From Panopea generosa (taxonomy: Eukaryota > Mollusca > Bivalvia > Adapedonta > Hiatellidae): DNA of 64,000 nt. This document shows positions 49,361 through 61,432 of this stretch, in pieces (position 1 is the stretch's first letter; each line of letters starts with the position of its first letter). A program made the position numbers and the translations under genes. Where the stretch lies: NCBI GenBank assembly GCA_029582155.1, contig CM055900.1, positions 46,179,736 through 46,243,735 of the forward strand, in the 5' to 3' direction. A model generated the notes under the pieces. It had not been told where the DNA came from, made no database searches, and worked only from the letters and a program-made list of their open reading frames with translations.

Positions 49361-49490
49361 GCAGCAACCAAGGTCTGTTTCTCCTGCCCTTTCCTCATCA
49401 TGGATCTGTTTATGCAAGTATTAGTAATTCAGATCAATCACGTATAAGACGTAACCATATGTTTTCGTTTTGTAAGACAAAAAAGTGTGT

Positions 49491-49580
49491 TCCCGTGATA
49501 GCTCAGTTGGTAGAGCGGAGGACTGTAGTGGTATAGCTGATGTCATCCTTAGGTCGCTGGTTCAAATCCGGCTCGCGGGA
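49491..49580 (+). tRNA. tRNA-Tyr(GUA), copy 4, 16-nt intron
   Basis: Mature part identical to the other copies; anticodon 49,525-49,527; intron 49,529-49,544 is identical to that of copy 2, the positional counterpart in unit 1. A T5 run follows. Confidence 0.96.
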
Positions 49581-49689
49581 CTTCTTTTTCTATGGATTAC
49601 ATATGATCTGAAAAATTAAGATTTTGTTTTTCTGGTATTTAACGTTGCTTTCAAAATTTCAGCTTTGTAGCGACACGTCTGCTAGAGAA

Positions 49690-49908
49690 AGTATTCGGGG
49701 CATTACCACACTGAAGTATCATGTCTCAGACACATAGTATGATTCCCTGCTCATTCATTTTATATTGACACTGGCCTGACCAGATCAAGAACAACCTTCT
49801 GAGCGCCAAGCGAGGATTTTTTTGGGACTATTTTTCAAGTCTTAGGGATAACCTGGCCGGATATTGAATGTGAGATGGACACTTTACCTATAGACCACCG
49901 CTGCGGTA
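49690..49908 (-). mobile_element. SINE copy in array unit 2
   Basis: Orthologous in position to the unit 1 SINE. About 17 bp of the head near the expected box B is missing (GGCCGGATATTGAATGTGAG). Confidence 0.72.
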
Positions 49909-51122
49909 TGGAATTAAAAAAACATTTGGCATTTTAACCATTAATTGAATAGAGAAATATCGGTCTCTTGAAGGAAGTTGATCAGCAGGGGAAAAACGCT
50001 ATCAATGTCTTAAAAAATAAAATAGTTATTTAAATGGATAAATAGCTTATTATTATCATTAATAAATTAATTCCGAAAGATTTTGTATGTCAAATCCACC
50101 AAAACGTGACAAAATTGATATTTAAATTGAAGCGATAAACTTGAAACGAAAAGCCGAATTTTGAGTTTTCATAGGGTGATGTAAAACATTAGGCTAGTTT
50201 AATGTTGCCGAGAAGCCCTTCGGGCTTCACGATCATTTACGTTTATTACCTTTACGTTTCTCGCGTAAACAAAGAAGCATCGACATTTTGTTGGTCGGTT
50301 TAACAGTAAAATAACTTAAATAACGATCACTACGGTTCCAAGCTAATTTAAATAATAAAATACAACAAAAAAAATGTTTGATCAAGTCTTAGGTGTTTTC
50401 ATCGGTTTATTGTTTTATAGATTTCTTTGGTTCAGCGATTTAACCGGGCGTCACAATTAGACCATAAGTTGTTTTGATAAACAATGAAGAAGGTCTTAAA
50501 TTGTCACATTTGAGATGTTTAGTATACCATTGAACACAATCCTGATTTACCGAACGTGAATACTAGTTGTTGACAAAAATTTCCACAGACCAATTTGTTC
50601 TACAGGAAAAATGAAATAAAAACATGTACATGAAGTTAAAGTTCAAAAGCAAATGATCGTGAGACAATGGAAATACACAAACCTTGCACTTAAAAGTCGT
50701 TTAAAAGGTTCCAAATTCTGATTCTCCATCAATAAGCATGGATTTATATGACCTTCGTAAATACTAACACAATTTTAAAAACAAGCGTGTAGACAAAAAC
50801 TAAATAATGACGTCAGCGTCTACACGTTGTGGGTATTATCTGGAATTATTGATTTTTTATTTGTCTAAATCTAGAAATGAAAGATGTTTAATTTTTTCAC
50901 CGCAAAATATTTCGTCATTTTACAATTAACCAACTAATGTTACAAAGTTCATCTGGTATTGGAAATAATAGCCGTTACGATATTATTGTATATTAGATCT
51001 CGAGAAGGACACAATTGATGTATTCTTACGCGTTCACTTTGCAGCGTATATTTTGTTTTGTTTTGATTTTGTTATTCATTTTAGAAGTCTCAAATTAAAT
51101 ATAATCATTAGGATTGGAATTA

Positions 51123-51279
51123 TAAGGATGAAATTCATTTTTTTCTGTTTTTTATGCATGTGTAAAGAATGTCGAATCACGCACAAGTCAAGTAAAGTAC
51201 GAAGGACTGTATGACAGATTTGTGCGTGATTCGACATTCATACCACATGCATTAAAACCCGAAAAAAACATTTTAATCC
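51123..51279. mobile_element. Hairpin MITE-like element, unit 2
   Basis: Same arms (GTCGAATCACGCACAAGT and complement) directly next to the composite insertion at 51,286. Confidence 0.8.
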
Positions 51280-51285
51280 TTCAAT

Positions 51286-51736
51286 GTCTCACTGAAGAAT
51301 TACCTCCCTTACATGACGGTAGCAAGATTATTACGCCAAAAAAATTAGAGCTGTGTAAAGCGGTTGGACATTTTTTTTGTTAAAAATGCATAAAATGTCA
51401 TATTTCTTTGTGCATATGGGAACATTGGAACATTTTAATGATTTCTGCAAAGTTTGAGTGACATTGGGAACTGTTTGATGATGCTATAACAGTTTAAAGA
51501 TGCGTAGTGATGCACTGCAACAAATGGGCAGAATTGTCAAAAAATGAAGGGGTGTCATCTAACCATCGAAATTGTGAAAAAGCAACTTGGTCAATCCCAT
51601 TTTTTTCTGCATATTTGGACCAACAGAATACTATATGGAAACAAGGCACTTTTAGAACCATTGGTAATGTATCCAGTGTTCCAGAAGCGCATGTATCTAT
51701 ATGTAGAACAGTATACAATTAATTGGTATGTGAGAC
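51286..51736. mobile_element. TIR element E, left copy
   Basis: 451 bp bounded by GTCTCAC and GTGAGAC; left flank TTCAAT, right flank GTTCAAG. No transposase. Nearly identical to 53,573-54,024 in direct orientation. Confidence 0.85.
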
Positions 51737-53572
51737 GTTCAAGAACCAGATTATTTTTGGTAGACGCTGAGAGTAAACTGCATCTCTGTGATTCAGATTT
51801 ACTTTCTTTTTCAAAATATGTCACTTTGTATGGGAAATACTGTATTTGAAACCATTAAATGGAAAAATAAATGTATTTTTGTGAAAAATGGATGACTTTG
51901 AGTGAAATAGAGAAGCTATTACACAGGCAAAACCAAACTTGAAGCTATAACAGTTAAGCAAATAGGGCAATGAGACTGAACAGCTGAAAATTTGTCATGG
52001 CAATATTGGAATCAGGAATTATTCAATTCAATGGAAGGAACACAAAGTGAGATCATCTATTTAACTAAAAAAGAAATGATGATGTATGCAAATATGTTTT
52101 GCTGCATCACATGATAAGACTTGATTTTAGCCATCTGTCTCAAAATCCTGGCTAAAATAAATAGAAATTTGCACTTAAAAACACTTGAAAGTCAGACAGA
52201 GAGACAGTGATGCTAATATTTCACAACAAAAGCATGTCTAGAACATTCACTGCATCCAGATTTCATGACTCATTATTTATGTAAAATTCATACCCCAACC
52301 ACAGAAAAATGGTAACTGTTTTTTACATTTGTCGCGATACTGTTTCCACTCTTTAGAGCTTGCTTTTAGACTATACGGTTGGTCGCGTATGAGCAATATT
52401 GTTTTTATGTCGCTGATATTTATGCGGCTGGGTCTGGCTAATACACAGTATCTACCTACTCTTGGACATTCTGGTAAATGGTAAAATGCGAAATCTTTGA
52501 AATGGCGCGAAACAATTTCACGAAATAATTTCTCAGCATTTAGTAAACCAGTGCTTGAAACTTTTGTACCATCATCTGATTACTTTCGGTTGTTCTTCTG
52601 ACTTTTTTTCAAATAAAAATACATGATGCTTGCTATAGAACATAGATTTTTCTCATTGAAGTTGATGTTTTTTTACCATCTGTTATTGAATATGTACAAT
52701 ATTTTTCTTCACATTCAACAGTATAGCATTCTCCAATATGACAATTTCTAATTTTCATAGAACTATTGCAACAACTCTATTTTAATGGCCCATTTTTGCT
52801 GACAGTTTTGGAAAATCTGTAAAGTAACAGAGTTATCTCGCGACAAGTATTTCTTATCGCGATATTCTTTGATATATGTATTTCAAACTAATTTGTTGTA
52901 AAGATCAAACCGTCTTTTCGCAATGTGCTTATCGGTGCAGCCAAATGTACTATATCCATTTTTTTGTCTCATTTTCATTCATTGATTGATTTTCTTGCTC
53001 TATAGTGACGTTTATGCACATTTTACTTCCATTTGCTTTAATATTAAGATTGTTTAAATGAAAAAAATAGTATTGGTATTTAATATATGTCTATTATATA
53101 CATCAATTGGTAAGGGATCTATTCCTAGTTGATAATGAATCTAATGCATGCACACAAGTATTTTATTCATTCATGTATTGAAAAGGGGGGCATGGTTAGT
53201 GTCAGTGCTATGCAAATTATTACTGGGTACCTACAAACATTAATATTTGTTTGGTATAGATATAAAAAAGTCAAATATATAGTTTTGCAACAAAATAAAC
53301 TATAGAAGACAATACAAGGATATTTTCCAAGTATTTCTTTTTATAGTATTATTTTTATTAAGGTACATTGGTTAATATTTTTGGGCTTTTTTTCCTGTTT
53401 TCGAGTCGTCCGAAACTGATGTATGCATGTGTGACCGCCGTCTTATTTTGGTGCATGAATTTGAAAACAGTTGCGCGATGAATTCAAAAGGCATATAATT
53501 GAATTTAGAAATGGTAAAAGTTTGTTTGACAAAAATTTCAGTCACATGTCATGACAATTTCTACTCTTCAAG
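51737..53572. other. Cargo segment between the two E copies
   Basis: 1,836 bp, AT-rich, absent from units 1 and 3, with no coding frame and no other copy noticed in the window. It starts GTTCAAGAACC and ends CTCTTCAAG. Confidence 0.75.
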
Positions 53573-54024
53573 GTCTCACTGAAGAATTACCTCCATAACA
53601 TGACGGTAGCAAGATTATTACGCCAAAGAAATTAGAGCTGTGTAAAGCGGTTGGGCATTTTATGTTAAAAATGCATAAAATGTCATATTTCGTTGTGCAT
53701 ATAGGAACATTGGAACATTTTCATGATTTCTGCAAAGTTTGGGTGACATTGGGGGCTGTTTGATGATGCTATAACAGTTTAAAGATGCGTAGTGATACAC
53801 TGCAACAAATAGGCAGAATTGTCAAAAATGAAGGGGTGTCATCAAACCATCGAAATTGTGAAAAAGCAACCTGGTCAACCCCATGTTTTTTTCTGCATAT
53901 TTGGACCAACAGAGGAATATCTATGGGATTAAGGCATTTTAAGAACCATTGATAATGTATCCAGTGTTCCAGAAGTGCAGGTCTCTATATGTAGAACAGT
54001 ACAAAATTAATTGGTATGTGAGAC
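53573..54024. mobile_element. TIR element E, right copy
   Basis: 452 bp with the same ends; left flank TTCAAG, right flank GTTCAATG. A few substitutions separate it from the left copy. Confidence 0.85.
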
Positions 54025-55214
54025 GTTCAATGTTGTAGTGAAAACAACAATATCAAATTATTTTTTATAAAACTATTTATTTTAATAAAAGGTCATTTTT
54101 CAAAAATACGAAAAATAACATGTAGTATATGTTTATCACATTGTAAGATACTATTAAAGTTTGCTCTTTTAAAAAATCCCTTATCACAGCTATTTTCTTT
54201 TATTTTCAATTTTAATTGTTTTAAGTATCTATTTAGATCTTTTGGAGTAATGTATACTTCATGTTCTCAATATATATACATGTTTCTAGTTGTTTCAATC
54301 GACAAAATGTTCATTTTGAGTGCCTCAGTGCTTTTTCTTATATGCTTCATCTAAGAGTATTTATATCGTTAGCGTGTTACCGTTCATTAACGTCCGATAC
54401 GAAATTACTATCGATTTTCGGGACGGTCGAATCGTCCAATATGAAAAATCTATCCGGATTTTCGGAAAGCTTCTGATATCAAGCGTACAATAACGATTTC
54501 TTATGTACAGTCACGTGGTATTAATGCTCTAATCTCATTGGAATATCTGAATTAGGTTGATAATAAGGAACTATATTGTACATGTTAATGTTGTGGTGCA
54601 AACCTGTATTGGACTCAGTGCCTTAGGCGTGTGGTACAATACAGGTTTTCAACACATCATAACTCAAGTTCTTTTCATATGAAATACAACATCAAATATA
54701 AATTAAAATCATAACACAAACTTTTTTTAATAAACGTTTTTGTTATTGTTGTAGTTTTAAAAAAATAAGAGTTACTTGATAAAAATAACATGTAGTTGAT
54801 ATTAATCACATTTTTGATAACGTTAAAGTGGGCTCTTTAAATAGATATATCAATATTGATATAATTCCCTTAGCACAGCTATTTATCTATTTTTAGTTAA
54901 AAAAGAAATTAGTATTATCTAATATATATTTTAGAATTATGTATATTTCAATTTCTAATTATGTTGCGTGTTCTTGTTTTTTCAAACACAATATCCAGGA
55001 TTTGATATCTAGGGATTTCTCTTATTTGTTATATCTGAAATATGCAGAGTTTTTATATCGTTAGAGTTACCGTTCCTTAACGACCAATACGAAAGTATTA
55101 TCATTTTCGGGACGTTTAAGGTTTCAAGCGTACAATAACGATTTCTTATGTACAATCACGTGATACAAATGTTCGAAGCTCATTGGAATAGCTGCATGGG
55201 TGGATTATAATATT

Positions 55215-55375
55215 AGGTTATTTTACAGTGTTTTGCATAATATGGGACTATATTGTACGAGTACGTATTGTTGTGGAAACCATATTGAATGAGAATCTGT
55301 CACCGCAATACGTACAATATACTCACATTTTGTATAAACTATTGTAAAATAACCTTATATTATTGACCATGTTAT
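55215..55375. repeat. Hairpin element, unit 2
   Basis: Counterpart of 44,438-44,594 in the inverted block, with arms around ATATTAGGTTATTTTACAGT. Confidence 0.78.
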
Positions 55376-55933
55376 GTAGCGTAACAATATTACATATGGC
55401 CCATGGCCAATGCACCAATCGTATTTCCGAATAAACTTAAATGGTATAATGATAAAAATTGACTTGATGTATTTTATGATTAACTACTTAACTATTTAGA
55501 TCTTGACAATTTAATTTCACTTATATGTGGTTAATCGTTTGTAAAATGATACTATGGCAATGGTGTTAACCAGTTCCTTTTTATTTTTTTCCGAATAAAT
55601 ATGTAACAAGTTTGCCGACTGTAATAGCATTTGCTTTTAACCAGGCTCTCTGAGTTTACGATGGATGGTAAATGCACTAGGTCTCAAACACTAAAATGAT
55701 TTAATAATATTTTATTGACTAATAGTGTTTTATTTATACCTGACATCTCCACACAGTAAGTATTTGTATGGGTAATACAAGACGAATTTTATGAAAACAT
55801 ACGTTTTTAACCCTTTACTCCATAGATACGCGTTTTCCGCAACAATCAAGAAGGCCTTTGAAAACTGCACTTCCTGCACTATTTTCAACTCTGTCAGTAA
55901 ATGTAAACATAATTCACCCAATAATTCAAAAGC

Positions 55934-56095
55934 CTTCGATATTAGAGGTGTCCAAAGTCGCCAATATTAGAGGCGTCCTACGGCGTCTATGCTAGAGGTG
56001 TCCAAAGGCGTCAATATTAGAGGCATCCAAAGGCGTTTATATTAGAGGTGTCCAAAGGCGTCAATATTAGAGGCGTCCAAAGGCGTCTTTATAAA
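55934..56095. repeat. GACGCC minisatellite, unit 2 (inverted, about 6-7 copies)
   Basis: Same 25-bp unit on the minus strand (ATATTAGAGGYGTCC + AAAGGCGTC), with the highest copy number. Confidence 0.85.
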
Positions 56096-57054
56096 GTTAA
56101 GGGTTAGGAAACTTGTTATATGAGAGAGATCCTTTATATGTGAAGCATTTCGGCTACATATGCACCATGTTAGAACCATAGTTAAAGAGATTCATAAGGA
56201 TTTATCAAACTTTTAAAAGAAGCAAAAATACATTTTTTCATTATAATGTGTTAAATCTGTCTCAATATACGTTTGTATTATTACAGGTTTTTTTTCAGGT
56301 TTTTTCAAATTTTTCAAATCGGCTTAAACATTTGTTTCCAATATATCATCCTTATATATACTCACTGATCTAATTATGCCAAAAGGATATCTATTTAAAC
56401 ATGCCAAAATAATATTTGGAAAAGGTAAACCCTAGCTTGGGCAACGCGCATAGGTTTTACTAAAATTGATTTTCCGCTTGAAATTGCAACATATTTTGTG
56501 ACATATTAAATGAGTCACGTGATTTCATTATTTGTTATACAGAAAGTAAAACGTGTTTCATCAAAGAAAGAGCCCGAATGACGATGCGAAGTTCAGCAAT
56601 CAGTATTTAAGAGCTGTCTAATTTTGGAACAGAGATTTAACACTTATATTTACATTATATTCTCCAGCTGTTTTAGATAAAACTCTTACGTTATTTTTGT
56701 AACTTTGATATAAAAAGCAAAGTATACGCATTTAAACTGCAAAGCCAATGTCATGAACGGAACGGCGACGTTGTCAACATACTGAATAAGTGCACGCATT
56801 TGTAGGACAACTTACGGCAAATGTCACGTGAAACTAACAGTAACGTGACGTCTCACCAGCAAAACAAAATCGTGCAACAAATGAAATGCAAACTGGTCCT
56901 TTTAGCTCCGCCTAGCTGCAAATGTTTTTCATTGGGAAATGAAATGCAGTTAATCTATATAGTTCATTTAGGCCGATTGCAGTGGAAATGTAAATATTAA
57001 ACAGTGAACTGTATTATGGCCTTTTATTACGCACTGAAAGAATCAATGTTCACA

Positions 57055-57480
57055 TGCATTATTATAACATCAAAGAACTTGACCCACATGCATCAATATC
57101 ACATAATGGAGCAACGCTCATAGACAACCTATTTACTTGACATAATATGCACATGTATTGCATTACATGACATCATAAATATGCAATATCATGACATCAC
57201 AGAGCATGGTCTGTACGTATAATATGACCTCACAGACAATGACCCTTGTGTAAAAGTGTGACAACAGAGACAATGGCCCGTGTGTAAAATTATGACATCA
57301 CAGAGCATGACCTAAATATAAAATTATAACATCACAGATAATGACTTATTTGTAAAATAATGACATCACAGAGGATGACCCGTGTGTAAAATTATGATAT
57401 CACAAAGTATAAACCATATCCAATATTATTATATCATAGAAAATAATCCATATGATTAAATGATTGAATCACAAATCATG
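57055..57480. repeat. Block Z array, TGACATCA-core repeat, unit 2
   Basis: Same repeat, about 12 copies with better-preserved cores, ending about 230 bp before tRNA copy 5. Confidence 0.82.
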
Positions 57481-57711
57481 ATAACGTTGTTCTTGGAAAA
57501 ACGAAACGTACAGTGTAAACTATTAAAAACAATTAAAATAAAGCTGTACCCTACAAGCGCATATTGTTTAAGACAAAATACATATATTAAGAAAAACATT
57601 TGTCACAGTTTAATAACTAATTAAACAATTAAACGACAACACCTATCAATCAGTACAGGTAGACACTGTTACTTATCAACTGTTCTCATCATATGAATTA
57701 TTTTCATGTGT

Positions 57712-57801
57712 TCCCGTGATAGCTCAGTTGGTAGAGCGGAGGACTGTAGTGGTTTAGTCGATGTCATCCTTAGGTCGCTGGTTCAAATCCGGCTCGCGGG
57801 A
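57712..57801 (+). tRNA. tRNA-Tyr(GUA), copy 5, 16-nt intron
   Basis: Mature part identical to the other copies; anticodon 57,746-57,748; intron 57,750-57,765 differs by one base from copy 3, its positional counterpart. T-runs follow. Confidence 0.96.
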
Positions 57802-59267
57802 CTTCTTTTCTTTATTTTCGGGAGTATTTATCACATTCCGTATACGAATAAAAATGGCTGGTGAATTGATTGTCCCCATTGTTATATGAAGTTTTTCTTT
57901 TAGTACCTGTTAGTGGCATATCTTCCTATAGGCACTGTAGCCACAAGTCTTCACTTTTTTCCTAGAAATCGAAAAGATAAAAATGCTAAAAATGTAATAA
58001 TAATCGGACCTCTAGGGCGGGGGTTAACTATAAATTCGCCACACAAAAAATCATTGAATATGATCCAGATATTTAAATTTTTCAATTTCTTTGGTTAAAA
58101 TCAGTAAATTTAAGGTAAATATTAAGGATAACAAGGCCCCTAAAAACACCTTAACGCACCTACGACGGCCAAGCTGGAAAAATAATTCGGGGGAGCATGA
58201 CCAAGATGCCCTACAACTGTGCCTGCACATCAATTTTCAGCCAAAGTACGCCCCTGCGTGTACTGTTATATTTTATTATATTTTATTTTATATTTGCAAT
58301 AAGCAATACAAGTAAAAACATTGCAAGAGCAGTTCGGGATAATATATATCATTAAAGGGTCAGCCCATCCAACTAGTTCACAATTGCAACAAAACAACGT
58401 ACACGTATATAAAACCATGGGCGGATACAGAAGAGAATGTTTCGAGTTGTGCAACTTGTGCTGTAATAGCGGTATATTACCACTTAAGAAATGTGCTTGA
58501 AGTTGTGTCTCAGTTTCATTAGACTGTAAGGTTGTAAAGGTTGTGTGCACCGGGTGTGCCCAATCATGCAGGCCTTTAAATGCCATCATTCTGTTGGTTT
58601 GTTTTGTGTTTTTTCTTCAAATTCTTTGTTCAGAAAATAAGTTGGTGGAAGAAGAAACTGTTCTAGATGATTATGATATAAGTAAGTTAGCATGAACAAG
58701 TTCATTTGTTGTTTTGTTGTCATACCAGGAAACAGTTGTGTTGAGCCATTTTAGTCTGGTAATAACCCGTTCAAATGTGCTACTTTATTTACGACTAAAC
58801 CTTTTAACCCTCAATTTGGTGATTTAAAAGGGTCTTGTTACGGAATGGTTTTCTCGGTAGTTCCAATGTCCAGCTTATTTTGTCAATTAATATCTCCCCC
58901 AGCTTTCTGTGTATGCCGTATTACAATAGTCGTTATAGTTTTTTTCTGCACAGCGGATTTTTAAAACAGTTGAGGTATAACGAAAAAGGCTTATACTCGA
59001 CTGACGTTTGTCACTTGTTTTATACAAGTGGATATCTGGAATGGTTTGGACATAGAAATCAAATGGGCAACAAAACTAACAAAAACAGGGACGTGTGTTT
59101 GTGTGTGTGTGGAATGGAGGGGAATGGAGGCAGCAGCCAAGGTCCGTTTCTCCTGCCCGTTCCTCATCATGGATCTGTTTATGCACGTATTAGTAATGCA
59201 GATCAATCACCTATAAGACATAACCATATATTATATGTTGTTCGTTTTGTAAGACAATAAAGTGTGT
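57802..59267. other. Spacer between the two tRNAs of unit 3
   Basis: About 1.5 kb, homologous to the unit 1 and unit 2 spacers; no shared reading frame. Confidence 0.6.
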
Positions 59268-59357
59268 TCCCGTGATAGCTCAGTTGGTAGAGCGGAGGAC
59301 TGTAGTGGTAAAGCTGTTGTCATCCTTAGGTCGCTGGTTCAAATCCGGCTCGCGGGA
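59268..59357 (+). tRNA. tRNA-Tyr(GUA), copy 6, 16-nt intron
   Basis: Mature part identical to the other copies; anticodon 59,302-59,304; intron 59,306-59,321 has two changes from copies 2 and 4. A T9 run follows. Confidence 0.96.
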
Positions 59358-59461
59358 CTTTTTTTTTATATGGATTACATATGATCTGAAAAGATTTTGT
59401 TTGTCTGGTATTTAACCTCGCTTTCAAAATTTCAGCTTTGTATCGACACGTCTGCTAGAGA

Positions 59462-59683
59462 CAGTATTCTGAGCGCTACCACACTGAAGTATCATGTTGT
59501 ATACACATAGTATGATTCCCCACCCATTCACATTATATTGACACTAGGCTGACCAGATCAAGAACAACCTTCTGAGCGCCAAGCGAGGAAGCTTTTTGGA
59601 CCATTTTTCAAGTCTTAGGGATAACCTGGCCGGATATTGAATGTGAGATGGACACTTTACCTATAGACCACAGCTGCGGTATG
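59462..59683 (-). mobile_element. SINE copy in array unit 3
   Basis: Same position and same head deletion as in unit 2, so units 2 and 3 share an ancestor after the split from unit 1. Confidence 0.72.
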
Positions 59684-60463
59684 GAATTAAAAAAACATTT
59701 GGCATTTTAACCATTAATTGAATAGAGAAATATCAGTCTCTTGAAGGAAGTTGATCTGCAGGGGGAAAACGCTATAAATGTCTTAAAAAATATAATAATT
59801 ATTTAAATGGATAAATAGCTTATTATTATCATTAATAAATTAATTCCGAAAGATTTTGTATGTCAAATCCACCAAAATGTGACAAAATCGATATTTAAAT
59901 TGAAGCGATAAACTTGAAACGAAATCTCTGTTCTAAAATTTGACAGCTCTTAAATACTGATTGCTGAATTATGCAGCGTCACTGGGCTTTTTCTTAGATG
60001 AAACACATTTTACTTTCTGTATAACGAATAATGAAATCACGTGACTCATTTAATATGTCACAAAATTCTATTTTAGTAATAGTATAACTTATGCGCGTTG
60101 CCCAAGTTAGGGTATCCTTTTTCCAAATATTATTTTTGCATGTTTAAATAGATATCCATTTGGCAATGCGAGGTTAGTAAGTATATATAAGGATATATAG
60201 GAAACAAATGTTAAAGCCGATTTGAAAAGTTTGAAAAATTTGAAAAATCCTGAAAAAATCCCTGTAATTATACAAATGTATACATGTATTTAGACAGATT
60301 TCACACATTGTAATGAAAAAATGTTTTTTTGCTACTTTTTAAAGTTTGATAATCTTCATAAATCTCTTTTACTATGGTTCTAACATGGTGCATATGTAGT
60401 CGAAATGCTTTACATATAAAAGATCTCTCTCAAATAACAAGTTGCTTAACCCTTTACTTCATA

Positions 60464-60548
60464 CAGACGCCCTTTGACGCCTCTAATATTGATGCCTTTG
60501 GAGGCCTCTAATATAGACGCCTTTGGACACCTCTAATATAGAAGGCTT
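60464..60548. repeat. GACGCC minisatellite, unit 3 (about 3 copies)
   Basis: Same 25-bp unit, with the fewest copies. Confidence 0.85.
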
Positions 60549-61276
60549 TTGAATTATTGGGTGAATGATGTTTATATTAACTGACAGAGTGGAAAATAGT
60601 GCAGGAAGTGTTCAGATTGCTCGTTACGATTGCTGTTTTCAAAGACCTTCTTGATTGGTGCGGGAAAACGATTATCTATTTAGTTAAGGGTTAAAACCGT
60701 ATGCTTTCATGACGTTCGTCTTGTATTACCCATACAGATACAGAAAGTAGATACACTTATTGTGTGGAGATGTCAGCAAAACAAAACACTATAGGTAAAT
60801 AAAATTTTATTAAATCATTTTAGGGTTTGAAACCTAGTGCATTTACTATCCATAGTAAAACCAGATGGCCTGGTTAAAAGCAAGTGCTATTACAGTAGGC
60901 GAAATGTTACATATTTATTCAGAAAATCTTAAAAGCAACTGGTTAACGCCGTTATCCATTGCCATAGTATGATTTTAGAAAACGTTTAAAATTAAAAAAA
61001 TAAAGATAATAGCTGTGATAAGGGATTTTTTAAAACAGCAAACTATAATATTATCAAAAATTGTGATAAACATCTACTACATATTATTTTTCGTATTTTT
61101 TAAAAAATGACCTTTTGTTAAAATTAATAATTTTATAAAAAAAAATATTGGATATTGTTGTTCATATGAAAAGAACTCGAAGTTAATAATAAAAAGGTCA
61201 TTATACAGTTCACTGTAAAACATGAATTTTATTGTACTCGTCAATGTTGTGGTGTAAAACATTTACCACAACATTA

Positions 61277-61432
61277 TGGGATTAAATTTATTTTTTTCTG
61301 ATTTTTATGCATGTGTAAAGAATGTCGAATCACGCACAAATCTGTCATAAAGTGGGGCTTAATTTGTCTTGTGCGTGATTCTACATTCTTTACACATGAA
61401 TTAAAACCAGAAAAAAAATGAGTTTAATCCTT
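61277..61432. mobile_element. Hairpin MITE-like element, unit 3
   Basis: Same arms, about 55 bp each, with the loop around AAAGTGGGGCTTAATTTG. Confidence 0.8.

Larger units (their letters stand above)
48246..49490. other. Spacer between the two tRNAs of unit 2
   Basis: Homologous to the unit 1 spacer but shorter. It contains a local triplication of AATTCGCTACACA / ATTGAATATG (48,483-48,575) and a G-rich tract (49,327-49,360). Confidence 0.6.
50151..56636. repeat. X-Y block, unit 2, inverted and interrupted
   Basis: Begins AAGCCGAATTTTGAG and ends GGAACAGAGAT, the reverse complements of the unit 1 block ends, with the same outer flanks. Contains the insertion 51,286-54,024. Confidence 0.85.
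48048..57603. repeat. tRNA-Tyr array unit 2 (with inverted X-Y block)
   Basis: 9.6 kb. It has the same tRNA-tRNA-SINE start as unit 1, but X-Y (50,151-56,636) is in reverse complement and is split by a 2.7 kb insertion (51,286-54,024). Z resumes in normal orientation at 56,637. Confidence 0.85.

Noticed and set aside
58835..59260. 141-codon frame in the unit 3 tRNA spacer
   Set aside because: The counterpart spacers in units 1 and 2 do not keep this frame open, so there is no sign of coding selection.
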